A stretch of DNA of 64,000 nt from CAYUMU01 sp964445985 (lineage in GTDB: Bacteria; Planctomycetota; Planctomycetia; Pirellulales; S012-138). This document shows positions 8,002 to 17,061 of this stretch, one piece after another (the first letter of the stretch is position 1; the number at the start of each line of letters is the position of its first letter). The DNA is taken from positions 29,071-93,070 of the forward strand of contig CAYUMU010000014.1 of NCBI GenBank assembly GCA_964445985.1, read 5' to 3'. The translations under genes were made by a program, and so were the position numbers. The notes under the pieces were generated by a model. It was given only the letters and a program-made list of their open reading frames with translations. It had not been told where the DNA came from and did no database searches.

Positions 8002-9015
8002 TTATCGCATCGCCGCGCGCACAGCGTCAAGCACTTTGGGCTGGGCCTCGGCAAAGCTGCCAGCCACAAACGCGCCCGCCGCCGCCTTGTGCCCGCCGCC
8101 GCCAAAACCGGCCGCCAATTGGCTGCAATTTACCTGGGGCGTGGTGCTGCGGAAGCTGATCTTGAATCCGCCGCTGGCCTGCTCCACGAGAATCACGGCC
8201 ACCTCCACGCCCTTGACGGCCATGGTCAGGTTGACGACGTCTTCGGTATCGGTCGGCAGGGCGCCCGTGACCTTGAAGTCTTCTTGCAGCACGGCCGTGT
8301 GGCTCAGCCGGCCGTCGATTTCGGTCTGCGTGCGCGAGAGAATGATCCCTCGCAATCGCAACCGGGCCAGCGTGTCTTGCTCGTACAGGTCGTGATAAAT
8401 CCGCGTGGGGTTGGCGCCCGCGGCCACCAGCCGGCTAGCCAAGGCATAGGTTCCGGCCGAGGTGCTGTTGAAGTGATACCAGCCGGTATCGGTGGCGACC
8501 GCGGCAAACAGCGGCGTGGCGATTTCGGCCGTGAGCTCCACGCCCAAGTGCTCGGCGGCTTCGGCCACGAGGCGGCCTGTCGCTTCGGCCGAAGTGTTTT
8601 TGAACAGCTCGGCGCCCAGGTCGTCTTCGCCCACGTGATGGTCGAGGACCATTTTGATGGCCTTGCTGGCTTTAATGACTGGCCCCATTTCGCCGATCTG
8701 CGCCCAGGCGCTGGTGTCGAGGATCATCAGCACCTCGACCTCGGCCAGCTCTTCTGGCTGGATATCCACGCCAATCTGTTTGATCTTGCGGTGGGGGTCG
8801 ATGAATTGCAGGTTGGCAGGCGTGGCGTGACCGTTGACGATCACGACATCTTTGCCCAGGGCTTCGAGCACGCCCGCCATCCCGAGCTCGCTCCCCAAGG
8901 CATCGCAATCGGGGCGAATATGACTGATCAGCAAGAACCGCTGGTGGCTCTTCACAATCTCGACGAAGCGGGGCCAGTTGATCGTCATATCGGTTTCATC
9001 GTTGGGGGGGAGCAT
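8002..9015 (-). CDS. nrnA: DHH-family oligoribonuclease/pAp phosphatase, NrnA-like
   Basis: The 337-residue protein has the DHH phosphoesterase signatures SHIRPDCDALGSELG (motif I), LILDTS/DTSAW (motif II region), DHHVG (motif III), a DTGWY motif, and the DHHA1 GGGGHKAAAG loop near the C-terminus. NrnA enzymes degrade 2-5 nt RNA and dephosphorylate 3'-phosphoadenosine 5'-phosphate with Mn2+. The start is uncertain: ATG at 9015 has no clear ribosome site, and ATG at 8988 (MTINWPRF) is equally possible. ribF ends only 30 bp upstream, so the two are probably cotranscribed, a pairing common in bacteria. Confidence 0.92.
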   Translation of the reverse strand: MLPPNDETDMTINWPRFVEIVKSHQRFLLISHIRPDCDALGSELGMAGVLEALGKDVVIVNGHATPANLQFIDPHRKIKQIGVDIQPEELAEVEVLMILDTSAWAQIGEMGPVIKASKAIKMVLDHHVGEDDLGAELFKNTSAEATGRLVAEAAEHLGVELTAEIATPLFAAVATDTGWYHFNSTSAGTYALASRLVAAGANPTRIYHDLYEQDTLARLRLRGIILSRTQTEIDGRLSHTAVLQEDFKVTGALPTDTEDVVNLTMAVKGVEVAVILVEQASGGFKISFRSTTPQVNCSQLAAGFGGGGHKAAAGAFVAGSFAEAQPKVLDAVRAAMR

Positions 9016-9045
9016 GGGGAGAGCGGAAGGAGAGCCGTTGCTGGC

Positions 9046-10011
9046 CTACAATTGCCGAGCAATTTGGGCGGCCCGCTCCACATCGCTGTGAAGCTGTGCC
9101 CGCAGGGCTTCCACGCCGTCAAAGCTGCGAATGTCGCGCAACTGGCTCAGAAAGTCAACCTCTAGCGGCTTGCCATACAGCGAGCCGGCAAAGCCAATCA
9201 GGTGGACTTCCACCTTGAGGGCCTGCTCGCCAAAGGTGGGGTTGGGGCCCACGTTAATGGCCGCCGGCCAGGGCGCGCGGGCCACATAAGCGCGGCCGGC
9301 GTACACCCCAGGGCCCGGCAACAGCGTATCGATCGCCCCCACGTTGGCGGTGGGGAAACCGATCCGCGCGCCGCGGCCGGCGCCGTGAATGACCATGCCC
9401 CGGATGCGGTAGGGGTGCGTGAGCAATTTGGAAGCCGTGTCGATATCGCCCGCGGCAATCAACCGCCGGACGCGGCTGCTAGAGACGGCGGCCCCTTCCA
9501 ACTCCAGGGCAGGCACCACTTCCAGATAAACCCCGGCCTTTTCGCAGTACTCTCGCAGCACGTCCACCGTGCCGGCCCGATTGCGACCGAAGAAGAAATT
9601 GGGGCCTTCCACCAAGGCCCGCGCGTCGAGCCGCTCGCGCAGCAAGTGATCGAAGAAGACCTGGGGGGGGAGTTCCAACAGCGCCGGATCGGTGGGATAG
9701 GCCAGCGTGGCATCGACCCCCAGTTCGGCCAGGAGGTGCGCTTTGCGATCGGTCCAAGTCAGCGGCGGAGGGCACTGATCGGGACGCAGCAGCCGCACCG
9801 GGTGGGGGTCGAACGTGAACACCACCGCCGGGCCATTTACCCGTTGGGCCGCGGCCAGCAACCGCTCCACAATGCGGGCATGCCCGCGGTGCACGCCATC
9901 GAAGTTGCCAACCGCCACCGCCCCGGATCGAAACCGGTCGGGCAATTCGTCGAGGCTGCGGAAGAGTTTCACAGCGGGGGGAGCGACTTCGGAGGGGGGA
10001 TGGTTTACCAA
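9046..10011 (-). CDS. ribF: Bifunctional riboflavin kinase/FAD synthetase
   Basis: The 321-residue protein converts riboflavin to FMN and FAD. The N-terminal nucleotidyltransferase domain has VGNFDGVHRGH and VFTFDPHP. The linker SSSRVRRLIAAGDI leads to the C-terminal flavokinase domain with GARIGFPTANV, GVYAG, NVGPNPTF and VEVHLIGF. Length and order of motifs are normal for RibF. It lies just upstream of nrnA in the same direction. Confidence 0.96.
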   Translation of the reverse strand: MVNHPPSEVAPPAVKLFRSLDELPDRFRSGAVAVGNFDGVHRGHARIVERLLAAAQRVNGPAVVFTFDPHPVRLLRPDQCPPPLTWTDRKAHLLAELGVDATLAYPTDPALLELPPQVFFDHLLRERLDARALVEGPNFFFGRNRAGTVDVLREYCEKAGVYLEVVPALELEGAAVSSSRVRRLIAAGDIDTASKLLTHPYRIRGMVIHGAGRGARIGFPTANVGAIDTLLPGPGVYAGRAYVARAPWPAAINVGPNPTFGEQALKVEVHLIGFAGSLYGKPLEVDFLSQLRDIRSFDGVEALRAQLHSDVERAAQIARQL

Positions 10012-10184
10012 GGAACTTACCGGAGCGCCAGCCCAGGGTGGCAGTCCGCCGGGGGGCGACGGCGAAATGCCCCCAATTCAACGGGCGTGATGGGTGTTTG
10101 TACCATAGCCGGCCCGCCACCGGGAGTGGCCGCGGCGGCTTCCGGGGCGCGGCAAGTCCTGGCCGCGGCGCTGTTCCTGGCCCA

Positions 10185-10709
10185 TTACGACCCGAGCCGC
10201 AACGCCACCACGGCTCCGTTGATTACGGCCGCCACGCGGAGAACTTCGTGCACGTGGTCTTCGCCCAGGCCGGCCTTGATCACGCTGGCTTCGTGCGAAT
10301 TGAGGCAGGCTTCGCAGCCTGCCAGCGCCGCGCAGGCCAGGGCGCACAGTTCAAACTGCTCTTTGCCGCTGGCCGGGTTGGCCATCCGGTTCATCCGCAA
10401 GCTGGGCCGGCGCTGCTCGTAGGCTTCTTTTTTGAACATGTGCTTGGAGCGGTAATAAATGGTGTTCATGCCCATCAAGGCGGCAGCCGCTTGCGCGTCG
10501 CCAATATCGCCTTCGTTCAGGTTTTGGCCGGCATCGGCGATCAGTGCCGCCGCCAGTTCCGGGGCATTCACGAAGTAGGCCGAAGTCAGGGCCACGGCGA
10601 AAGTTTGCTTGGGCGAGAGAATGGCGCCCTGCAACACCGAAGACAAATTCAACCGCATATCTTTGCACGACTCAGGCATCCGCTCGCGCAGCGCGTCGAT
10701 CTGTTCCAC
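10185..10709 (-). CDS. ahpD: AhpD-like alkylhydroperoxidase
   Basis: The 174-residue protein matches the AhpD fold along its length. LNLSSVL occurs near residue 21, MGMNTIYYR near 79, and RPSLRMNRMANP near 101. The redox centre GCEACLNSHE has C132, C135 and H139, equivalent to the Cys-x-x-Cys and His of Mycobacterium AhpD. Such enzymes reduce hydroperoxides, usually with AhpC. No ahpC or regulator is adjacent. GTG at 10709 was chosen because GGGAG lies seven bases upstream and because the product then has the normal family length; the open frame extends further upstream without similarity. Confidence 0.88.
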   Translation of the reverse strand: MEQIDALRERMPESCKDMRLNLSSVLQGAILSPKQTFAVALTSAYFVNAPELAAALIADAGQNLNEGDIGDAQAAAALMGMNTIYYRSKHMFKKEAYEQRRPSLRMNRMANPASGKEQFELCALACAALAGCEACLNSHEASVIKAGLGEDHVHEVLRVAAVINGAVVALRLGS

Positions 10710-11017
10710 GTTCAAGCTCCCATCCGTCTTGCGAAAAAAAATTCCGGCCTGTATTGGGCGGACCAGCGCGGGGAAGGCCCGGCGGGGCCGGACGCGGTCC
10801 TTCTTCCGTTCCTTCATTATGGGGCACCGCGGTCGCGGCGACCAGCGGACTGCCGGCCCACGGTCGTTCGCTCCGCGGGGGGCTACTGCCGCATTTTGTC
10901 CGCCTGATTGGCAGGTTATGATGATTCCCAACGAGCTCAGACTTATCGCGGCCTGCGATTGTCCTCGCCCCATTACATTCTCCGCCTGCCGGGCTCTGCC
11001 TCACCGAAGGATACACC
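10710..11017. other. Divergent intergenic region
   Basis: About 310 bp separate ahpD (minus) from the FG-GAP gene (plus) and should contain both promoters. I see no RNA gene or strong hairpin. Confidence 0.5.
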
Positions 11018-12667
11018 ATGACGCGACGCCTTCCCCTTCGACCCATCGTTGCCGTGCGCCGCTTGAAACAAGCGTGCGGGGCGGCGGCCCTGTGGGCTGT
11101 AGCGTTCACCACCACGGGCCAGGCCCAACCGGCCATTCAGTTCGAAGACGTTACCGCGAAGGCCGGCTTGCTCAAACCGCTGGAAGGCATGATGGGCCAC
11201 GGCGGCGCCTGGGGGGATGTGGACGGCGACGGCCTACCCGACCTGTTTGTGGGCGGTTTCTGCGATCGGCCGGTGGAAGAATACGCCCCCGCCAAGGCCC
11301 AAGTGCCGTCGCGGCTGTTTCACAACACGGGCGCCGGCTTCGAAGAATGGCAGCCGGAGGCGACCAGGTTCCACGGCCGCGTTTCGGGGGCGCTGTTTGC
11401 CGACCTCGACAACAACGGCACGCTGGAACTCTACTCGGCCAACAACGCCCGCGCCAATTCCCGCCACACCGACGAAGTTCGCCGCTCGGCCCAAATGCGG
11501 ATGAGCAACCTGTTCGAGAACAAGAACGGCAAGCTGATCGATATTTCGAAATCCAGCGGGGCCTGCCCCGAAGGCCTGCGCAGCGCGCGAAACATTGGCG
11601 CCCTGGATTACAACGCCGACGGCCTGCTCGACCTGCTGGTGGTTGAAGACAAGTTCATCAAGAACCCCCGCACGCTGCTGCTCAAGAACCTGGGCGATCT
11701 CAAGTTTGAAATCGCGAACGACGAAGTCGGCCTGCCCAACGATATTTTCGCCCTGGGCCTGGCCTATTCCGACATCAACGAAGACGGCCGGCCCGACTTC
11801 TTTTTCCCGCACAGCAATCGCATGTTTCTCAGCACGGGCGATGGCAAGTACCGCGAAGACGCCAAGCTCAACGAAACCTTTGCCTGGAAGCCGGTCAATG
11901 GTGAGGAATGGCCGTGCGGAGCGGTGTTTGCCGATCTCAACCGCGATGGTCGCCTCGACCTGCTGCTGTCGCTGCACTACCAGCAAGCCAGGAACAAGGT
12001 CTATCTGAACGAAGGGCTCAAGAACGGCGTGCCGCAATTCCGCGACGTGACCGACGCGGTGGGCCTGGGAGAAACCGTGCCGCAGAAATGCCCTCACGTG
12101 GAGGTGCAAGATTTCGACAACGACGGCAACCCCGACATCTACATGTCGGCCGCCTGGCTCGATGACGCCGGCAATGTTACGCCGCTGATCTATCGCAACC
12201 AGGGCCTCAAGAATGGGCTGCCCCGGTTCGTGCCCACGCGGGCCATCGAAGGCCCCATGGTTTACTACCCCGCCGGTCCCTCGGCCGATTACGACAACGA
12301 CGGCAAGGTCGATCTGTTTCTGATCAACTGGTTCCAAGGCAATCATTCGCGCCTGCTCCGCAACACCAGTGCCGCCGGCGGTTGGCTCAATGTGCGGGTG
12401 GAAGGAACCAAGCTGAACCGGATGGGCATCGGGTCGAAGGTCAGCCTGTACCCTGCTGGCAAATTGGGCGACGCCCAGGCCTTGCTCGGCCATCAAGAAC
12501 TGACCGTGGGCTATGGTTACGCCAGCGGTCAAGAACCCGTGTGCCACTTTGGCCTGGGCGACGTGAAGCAGGTGGACGTGCAAGTCACGCTGCCCGACGG
12601 CACGCAACTGGTAAAGAAGAACGTGGCGGCGGATCAGGAAATCAAGCTGGTGGAAGCGGCAAAATAA
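11018..12667 (+). CDS. Secreted FG-GAP/VCBS repeat protein with C-terminal ASPIC/UnbV domain
   Basis: The 549-residue protein has an Arg-rich N-terminus and a hydrophobic segment ending near GQAQ (about residue 37), consistent with export. Repeated Ca-binding-like loops follow: DVDGDGLPDLFVG, DLDNNGTLELYS, DYNADGLLDLLVV, DINEDGRPDFFF, DLNRDGRLDLLL, DFDNDGNPDIYM, DYDNDGKVDLFL. Together they are typical of a beta-propeller of integrin-like FG-GAP repeats. The C-terminus (GIGSKVSLYPAGK to the VTLPDG region) matches the ASPIC/UnbV module seen in CRTAC1-like proteins. The function is unknown; such proteins are abundant in planctomycetes and are presumed extracytoplasmic. Confidence 0.88.
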   Translation: MTRRLPLRPIVAVRRLKQACGAAALWAVAFTTTGQAQPAIQFEDVTAKAGLLKPLEGMMGHGGAWGDVDGDGLPDLFVGGFCDRPVEEYAPAKAQVPSRLFHNTGAGFEEWQPEATRFHGRVSGALFADLDNNGTLELYSANNARANSRHTDEVRRSAQMRMSNLFENKNGKLIDISKSSGACPEGLRSARNIGALDYNADGLLDLLVVEDKFIKNPRTLLLKNLGDLKFEIANDEVGLPNDIFALGLAYSDINEDGRPDFFFPHSNRMFLSTGDGKYREDAKLNETFAWKPVNGEEWPCGAVFADLNRDGRLDLLLSLHYQQARNKVYLNEGLKNGVPQFRDVTDAVGLGETVPQKCPHVEVQDFDNDGNPDIYMSAAWLDDAGNVTPLIYRNQGLKNGLPRFVPTRAIEGPMVYYPAGPSADYDNDGKVDLFLINWFQGNHSRLLRNTSAAGGWLNVRVEGTKLNRMGIGSKVSLYPAGKLGDAQALLGHQELTVGYGYASGQEPVCHFGLGDVKQVDVQVTLPDGTQLVKKNVAADQEIKLVEAAK

Positions 12668-12835
12668 CCGCCCGCCCAGCCCACAACTTGCCCCTAGAAA
12701 CGTTGGGGCAAGGCCTGCCATCCGTATCGGCCAGATTCGTCTGGGGGCTGGTTGCCGGCAGCGGTTGCCTGGCATCACCAGCCGGCAGACGGCAACCAGA
12801 CCCCAGCCACCCCCCGGTTGCGTTTATGGAAGCAG

Positions 12836-13168
12836 CTAAGCCGCCTTCTTGCGCCGGCGAGGCTTGGCCGCCGCTTCGCTATCTTCCCTATCGCTAACTT
12901 CCCTATCGTTATCTTCCCTGTCGCTATCTTCCAGGGAATCCACTTCCGGATCGCTCTGAGCCCCGTCTTCCCCAGCAGGCTCAAGTTGCTCGCTGGTGGC
13001 TGCCGGCAGTGGTGAGGAGCCCGCCGCCGGCTCGGCCGGTTTGGCCGGCGCGTACTCGGCAATCACCGCCTCGATGCGCGCCAGCAGCGCGTCGAGTTCT
13101 TCGATCACACTCTGTTGCCGGGCTTCAATATCATCGAGCAGGCGCGTCACATCGCTCGCTGCGGGCAT
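12836..13168 (-). CDS. Small charged coiled-coil protein, unknown function
   Basis: The 110-residue product starts MPAASDVTRLLDDIEARQQSV and forms one amphipathic helix to about residue 45. An Ala/Pro/Glu linker follows, then an acidic repeat built of (S/N)DRE(D/V) units, and finally a basic tail RRRKKAA. The DNA of the acidic part contains 12-15-bp imperfect tandem units (CTATCTTCC type), so its length may vary. A longer in-frame extension to 13249 exists, but the helical N-terminus argues for ATG at 13168. It is convergent with the FG-GAP gene. The acidic linker with a Lys/Arg tail resembles a nucleic-acid- or protein-binding adaptor; no function is assigned. Confidence 0.65.
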   Translation of the reverse strand: MPAASDVTRLLDDIEARQQSVIEELDALLARIEAVIAEYAPAKPAEPAAGSSPLPAATSEQLEPAGEDGAQSDPEVDSLEDSDREDNDREVSDREDSEAAAKPRRRKKAA

Positions 13169-13351
13169 GAGCGTTTCCGGGTCATTAAGTTGGCGAAAGG
13201 CGGGAATGGTCAGCCCACTTGCGCTAGCAACGCAAGCGAGCCTCCTCACCCAGGCGGCCAGCGGGAATTGGCTCCTGGGGTTTGTAACAACATCGGGAAG
13301 CGGAGCCGGTGTGCTTCAATCGGAGTTGCAGGAGTCGCTGCTAGCTGCTGG

Positions 13352-13397
13352 CAGTTCTGCTCGACACAGTTCTGCTACAACACAGTTCTGCTCGACA
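13352..13397. repeat. Triple 15-16-bp direct repeat in a divergent promoter region
   Basis: Three copies of CAGTTCTGCT followed by CGACA or ACAACA stand head to tail, upstream of the DUF1570 gene. The remainder of the 13169-13496 spacer shows no gene. The repeats could be regulator binding sites. Confidence 0.6.
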
Positions 13398-13496
13398 CTG
13401 TGGCAGCCCCCCGGCCGTCGCGGTAAACTGGGCTCCAGCCTTTCGCGGTCGCGAAGAACATTCGTTCCGATTCTACAAACCATCGGGGTGGCAATC

Positions 13497-15008
13497 ATGG
13501 CTTGGGCAATGGGGTATGCGCGGTTGTTGGCCGCGCGGGGTAAATTGTTGGCGCGACCTTGTTTCGTAGGGGTTGGGCTGGCGAGCTTGCTGTTCGCGCT
13601 GGCCTCGCCCGCTCGGGCCGATTTTGTGGAGTACCGCTTGCCAGGGACCGACCTGGTGATCTTGCTGCAGGGCTCGGCGCGGGTGAACCCGGGGGCCACC
13701 GTCAGCCTTACCCATCCCAAGTTCGGCGCGTTGTACTTTGCCTTGAACGATGTGCGGGTCACGCAGGTTCCCACTTCGTACTCCCTGTTCGATCGCAAGC
13801 TGAACACGGCGATTGCCGCCAAAGATGCCGACCAGGCCATGGACGCCGCCGATTGGGCGCTCAACAAGGGCCTGTTGCATGGGTTTTACAAAGGCGTCGA
13901 TCGGGCACTGATGTACAACCCCAGCCACGTTCGGGCGCTGGCGGTGACGCGCATTAAAGAAAAGATCGCGCAATCGCTGCCCGAGGAAACCAAGGCCGAA
14001 GACGAACTGCGGAGCCTCGTGCAGAAAAGCGATATGAAGGTGCGTCTGAGCGAGCACTACATTTTGCTGCACGACACGCCCGCTGCCGTGCCCGAGGGCC
14101 GCAAAGCCAATCGGGCTCAAGAACGGCTGGAATTGCTGGAGCGGGTTTACGAAAGCTTTCTGCTCAAGTTCTACTCGCGCGGCGTGGAACTCAAGATGCC
14201 GACCGAGCGGATGAAGGTGGTGTTGTTCAACAAGCACGAAGACTATTTGAACTTTGCCACCAGGCTCGATCCCGGCCTGCAAAGCGCGGCAGGCTTTTGG
14301 GATTCGCGTTCGAATGTGGCCGTGTTCTACGATCAGGCGTCGGACTCGGCCTTTGAATCCTTGCGGCAACTGTCGGCCAAGTATCAACAGTTCCGCGAAG
14401 AGGCCATTCGCCGCAAGTTGCCGCAACGGGCCGAGATCATTCGCCTGGCCAACACCATGATTCAATTGGTGAACATCAAGCAGGAAGACCAAGACGTCTC
14501 CGTCGTCAGCCACGAAGCCACCCACCAAATGGCGGGCAACACCGGCCTGCTACCGCGGGGCCTGCCCATTCCCGTGTGGGTTCACGAGGGCCTGGCCACG
14601 TATTTTGAAGCCCCCAACGACGCCATTTGGGCCGGAATTGGCGCGGTGAACGCCCAGCGGCTGCGGTGGTATCGGGCCTTGGAAAACGATCGGACCCATT
14701 CGAACATCGATTTTATCGTGGGCGATCAAATCTTCACGCACGCCCGCACTACGGAAGCGGCGCTGCACGGTTATGGCCAGTCGTGGGCTCTGACACATTA
14801 TCTAATGGAACATCACTTCGACCAGTTGATCGATTACTACCGCCGCCTGGCCCAATTCAAGCCAAACGACGAACCGACCGCCGAGCAACTCACCACCGTC
14901 TTCAACGCCGCCTTCGGCTCAACGCGGGCAACGCTCGACAGCCGCTGGCGGCAATACATGAGCACGCTGCAAACCGACCAGGACCGCTGGCTGACAGAAT
15001 CACGGTAG
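13497..15008 (+). CDS. Secreted DUF1570-type putative zinc peptidase
   Basis: The 503-residue protein has an N-terminal hydrophobic signal (GVGLASLLFALASPARA, cleavage near residue 40). The C-terminal half has the gluzincin-type motif VVSHEATHQMAG (HEATH) followed by a downstream VHEGLATYFE, matching DUF1570/peptidase-MA-like proteins common in planctomycetes. ATG at 13497 was chosen because an extension further upstream in the same frame lacks a signal peptide and covers the divergent gene's promoter. A GGTACGCAC hairpin (15009-15029) follows directly after the stop codon. The last 17 codons and this hairpin are duplicated at 17871-17951. Confidence 0.82.
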   Translation: MAWAMGYARLLAARGKLLARPCFVGVGLASLLFALASPARADFVEYRLPGTDLVILLQGSARVNPGATVSLTHPKFGALYFALNDVRVTQVPTSYSLFDRKLNTAIAAKDADQAMDAADWALNKGLLHGFYKGVDRALMYNPSHVRALAVTRIKEKIAQSLPEETKAEDELRSLVQKSDMKVRLSEHYILLHDTPAAVPEGRKANRAQERLELLERVYESFLLKFYSRGVELKMPTERMKVVLFNKHEDYLNFATRLDPGLQSAAGFWDSRSNVAVFYDQASDSAFESLRQLSAKYQQFREEAIRRKLPQRAEIIRLANTMIQLVNIKQEDQDVSVVSHEATHQMAGNTGLLPRGLPIPVWVHEGLATYFEAPNDAIWAGIGAVNAQRLRWYRALENDRTHSNIDFIVGDQIFTHARTTEAALHGYGQSWALTHYLMEHHFDQLIDYYRRLAQFKPNDEPTAEQLTTVFNAAFGSTRATLDSRWRQYMSTLQTDQDRWLTESR

Positions 15009-15037
15009 GGTACGCACCCCGTGCGTACCACCGGCGC
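14957..15037 (+). repeat. Direct repeat copy A (3' end of the DUF1570 gene plus hairpin)
   Basis: About 81 bp, roughly 88% identical by eye to 17871-17951. It starts at CATGAGCACGCTGCAAACCG and includes the stop codon and the GGTACGCAC/GTGCGTACC hairpin. Together the copies bracket an AT-richer block of three genes. Confidence 0.85.
15009..15029 (+). terminator. Hairpin after the DUF1570 gene
   Basis: A perfect 9-bp inverted repeat with a 3-base loop lies directly behind the stop codon. No T-run follows, so its role as a terminator is uncertain. A slightly diverged copy is at 17923-17944. Confidence 0.4.
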
Positions 15038-15135
15038 CGCCGATCAATGGTTATCCGAGCCTAACCTCAACAGCCAGCCGTTTCGGCGTTCGACCCGCCG
15101 TAGTGGTTGGCGAGCAACTACCCTATTTGCCTTCC

Positions 15136-16251
15136 ATGCTGAAATTCAAATCGAAATCACTCGTGTGTCCTTGGGCGTACGCTGTCATCCTTGCTACGTG
15201 CTCAATTGCAGTTGATCCAGTGATCGGGCAAGAACGCGTGGATCGAGAAGAGAATAGCGTGCCTTTGGTGCTTCAGGAAAATGAGTCGATTGCATTTTCG
15301 CCGGATGGGAAACTGCTGGCCGTGGGCGGGAAAGGACGCGTCGAATTGCATGCATTACTTCCCAACAAGTCAATCAGTGAGTCTTTCGACCGACTTGCAT
15401 ACAACGAACACTTCCGTGCTTTGCAACACGAGGGTTTCGCGTCCTATGTTCATTTCTCACCGGACGGGACATCGTTGGCGGCCATTATTGGCAGCCCAAA
15501 GTCGACTGCCCATTCGCAATACAATGGCAGAGTCGCTGTATGGGACGTGGCATCGGGCGAACGTCGATTTGTGCTTGGAGAGCGTGAACTCCAAATTTGG
15601 AATATCTCGTATTCCCCACGGGGAGATACGCTGGCGATCGGGGCGTCTGCCGTGACGCTATGGTCGCTCAAGACAGGTAAATTGTTGTCCGAGTTGGAAG
15701 GGGCCAGCGGACCCTGTGGTTATTTGCCTGACGGAACGCTTATTTGCACGGCAAAAGACGACCGCAAGATTTTGAATGCTTGGAGTCCGCAAAACGGCGT
15801 CGCGAAGCGCTTTGCAATCCTGGATTTTCCGGCATTGACGTTGGTCATTTCGCCCGATGGCAACTTCTACGCAACCAGCGAGGGGATATGGGAACTTGAC
15901 TCGAAGAAACAGGTGACGGCATTTTCATTGCCTAAGCCCCTTCCGAACCGCCAACCGCAACGGGATGAGGCACGCCTGGCGACAATCGTGTTTTCGAGAG
16001 ACAGTCGCTGGTGCGCCATGAAGCGGAACTCTATTCTATCACCTGAGATTCGTGTGGTTGGCATCGGAACCCGCCGAGAAATAGAATTCAAACCAATAAG
16101 TCCAGCCGTGGCCGGAATGGCATTCTCATCGGACAGCCGCGCCCTGGTGGCGCTGGTGATTGTCTTTGCTTGGGAGTTTCCGTCAAGCAAGAAGTGGCTG
16201 GATCTTACGGCTCCTGAAATATTCGATCTGACGAAAGCCGAAGAGAAGTAG
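15136..16251 (+). CDS. Secreted WD40-like beta-propeller protein
   Basis: The 371-residue product begins with a Lys-containing signal (MLKFKSKSLVCPWAYAVILA). It has repeated blades marked by FSPDG or equivalents: IAFSPDGKLLAVGG, VHFSPDGTSLAAI, ISYSPRGDTLAIG, LVISPDGNFYAT, IVFSRDSRWCAM, MAFSSDSRALVAL. Each precedes a short strand with W or L, as in WD40/YVTN propellers. Such domains are protein-binding scaffolds and no enzymatic motif is visible. The base composition is clearly less GC rich than in the flanking genes, and the gene is the first inside a block bounded by direct repeats, suggesting separate acquisition. Confidence 0.72.
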   Translation: MLKFKSKSLVCPWAYAVILATCSIAVDPVIGQERVDREENSVPLVLQENESIAFSPDGKLLAVGGKGRVELHALLPNKSISESFDRLAYNEHFRALQHEGFASYVHFSPDGTSLAAIIGSPKSTAHSQYNGRVAVWDVASGERRFVLGERELQIWNISYSPRGDTLAIGASAVTLWSLKTGKLLSELEGASGPCGYLPDGTLICTAKDDRKILNAWSPQNGVAKRFAILDFPALTLVISPDGNFYATSEGIWELDSKKQVTAFSLPKPLPNRQPQRDEARLATIVFSRDSRWCAMKRNSILSPEIRVVGIGTRREIEFKPISPAVAGMAFSSDSRALVALVIVFAWEFPSSKKWLDLTAPEIFDLTKAEEK

Positions 16252-16430
16252 GGCACGCGGACCCCTGCGCGCCACATGCATCTATTTCTCAACCGGCGCA
16301 TTGCGGCCAGAAGACCAGTAGGTCAAGCATTGCCTGACCTATGTGTATTTTTCGATATCCAACTTCATTCGCACGTCCTCTGAATCATGGGAAGAGTAGC
16401 ACCGGTCGCCAATGGGGAATTGAGCCTGCG

Positions 16431-16838
16431 ATGGATCAAGGCAGCAAGATCAACCACGACAATCCATATCGCTCTCCTGGCGGGCCAGGCGTTGCCCACG
16501 AGGGTCGGCGCGAGGCATCACGATACGACTTGCTCATTGGCGATTTACGGCTGCGCGGAATTCGGCGATGGGCAACTTTACTCTACGTCACCGTGATCGT
16601 CGATGTGCTCGCATGGATGGTCGCGATGTGGCTAATGCTGCTTGGTGCCGCAAACACCGAAACGGGGTCTCCGTTTGGAGTAGGGGCAATTATCGCTTCT
16701 ATTGGTATGATAGGCAGCGTATTGGCATGTATCATTGTCGCGATTGGCGCGCGCCATTTACGATGGTGGCAGATTGCGATTGGAATTGGAACCATAGCCT
16801 TGTGGGCTGGCTTGATGTATGCATTCTCAGAGCCGTAG
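16431..16838 (+). CDS. Small membrane protein, unknown function
   Basis: The 135-residue product has a polar N-terminus (MDQGSKINHDNPYRSP) and three hydrophobic segments: about residues 50-70 (LLYVTVIVDVLAWMVAMWLM), 80-102 (GVGAIIASIGMIGSVLACIIV) and 110-130. The NPY-rich start resembles many planctomycete DUF membrane proteins with an NPYQSP motif near the N-terminus. ATG at 16431 gives this motif; an in-frame extension upstream is poorly coding. The gene lies in the AT-richer block. Confidence 0.6.
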   Translation: MDQGSKINHDNPYRSPGGPGVAHEGRREASRYDLLIGDLRLRGIRRWATLLYVTVIVDVLAWMVAMWLMLLGAANTETGSPFGVGAIIASIGMIGSVLACIIVAIGARHLRWWQIAIGIGTIALWAGLMYAFSEP

Positions 16839-16933
16839 TCGTAGCCTGGCACAATGCGGGTCATAAGGATCACGATTCTGGACGCTACCCTCGCAGATGG
16901 GTTCCTGACCGGAAGCATCGTTCCCATCGGCTC

Positions 16934-17025
16934 GCACGAAAAACAAAGTCGGCTTTCGCTCCGCGAAAGCAAATCCTTTCGCGGAGCGAAAGGCGACTAT
17001 GCCCGAAAGTTATTCTTCATGGGTT
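16934..17025 (+). repeat. 92-bp palindromic repeat, copy 1
   Basis: Identical over 92 bp to the reverse complement of 60004-60095. The core is a 17-bp perfect inverted repeat (CTTTCGCTCCGCGAAAG / CTTTCGCGGAGCGAAAG, 6-base loop). Each arm is itself a small hairpin (CTTTCG...CGAAAG). The form is that of a REP/BIME-like element. Confidence 0.93.
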
Positions 17026-17061
17026 CCAACGCCTCTTCCGCTGCCATGCGTACTAGAAATG

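Noticed and set aside
11234..12778. Long minus-strand ORF opposite the FG-GAP gene
   Set aside because: Shadow of a protein with clear FG-GAP repeats; its own sequence shows no domain and is His/Val/Gln rich.
13352..13397. Possible CRISPR-like array
   Set aside because: Three direct repeats without unique spacers of equal length and no cas genes nearby; simple tandem duplication.
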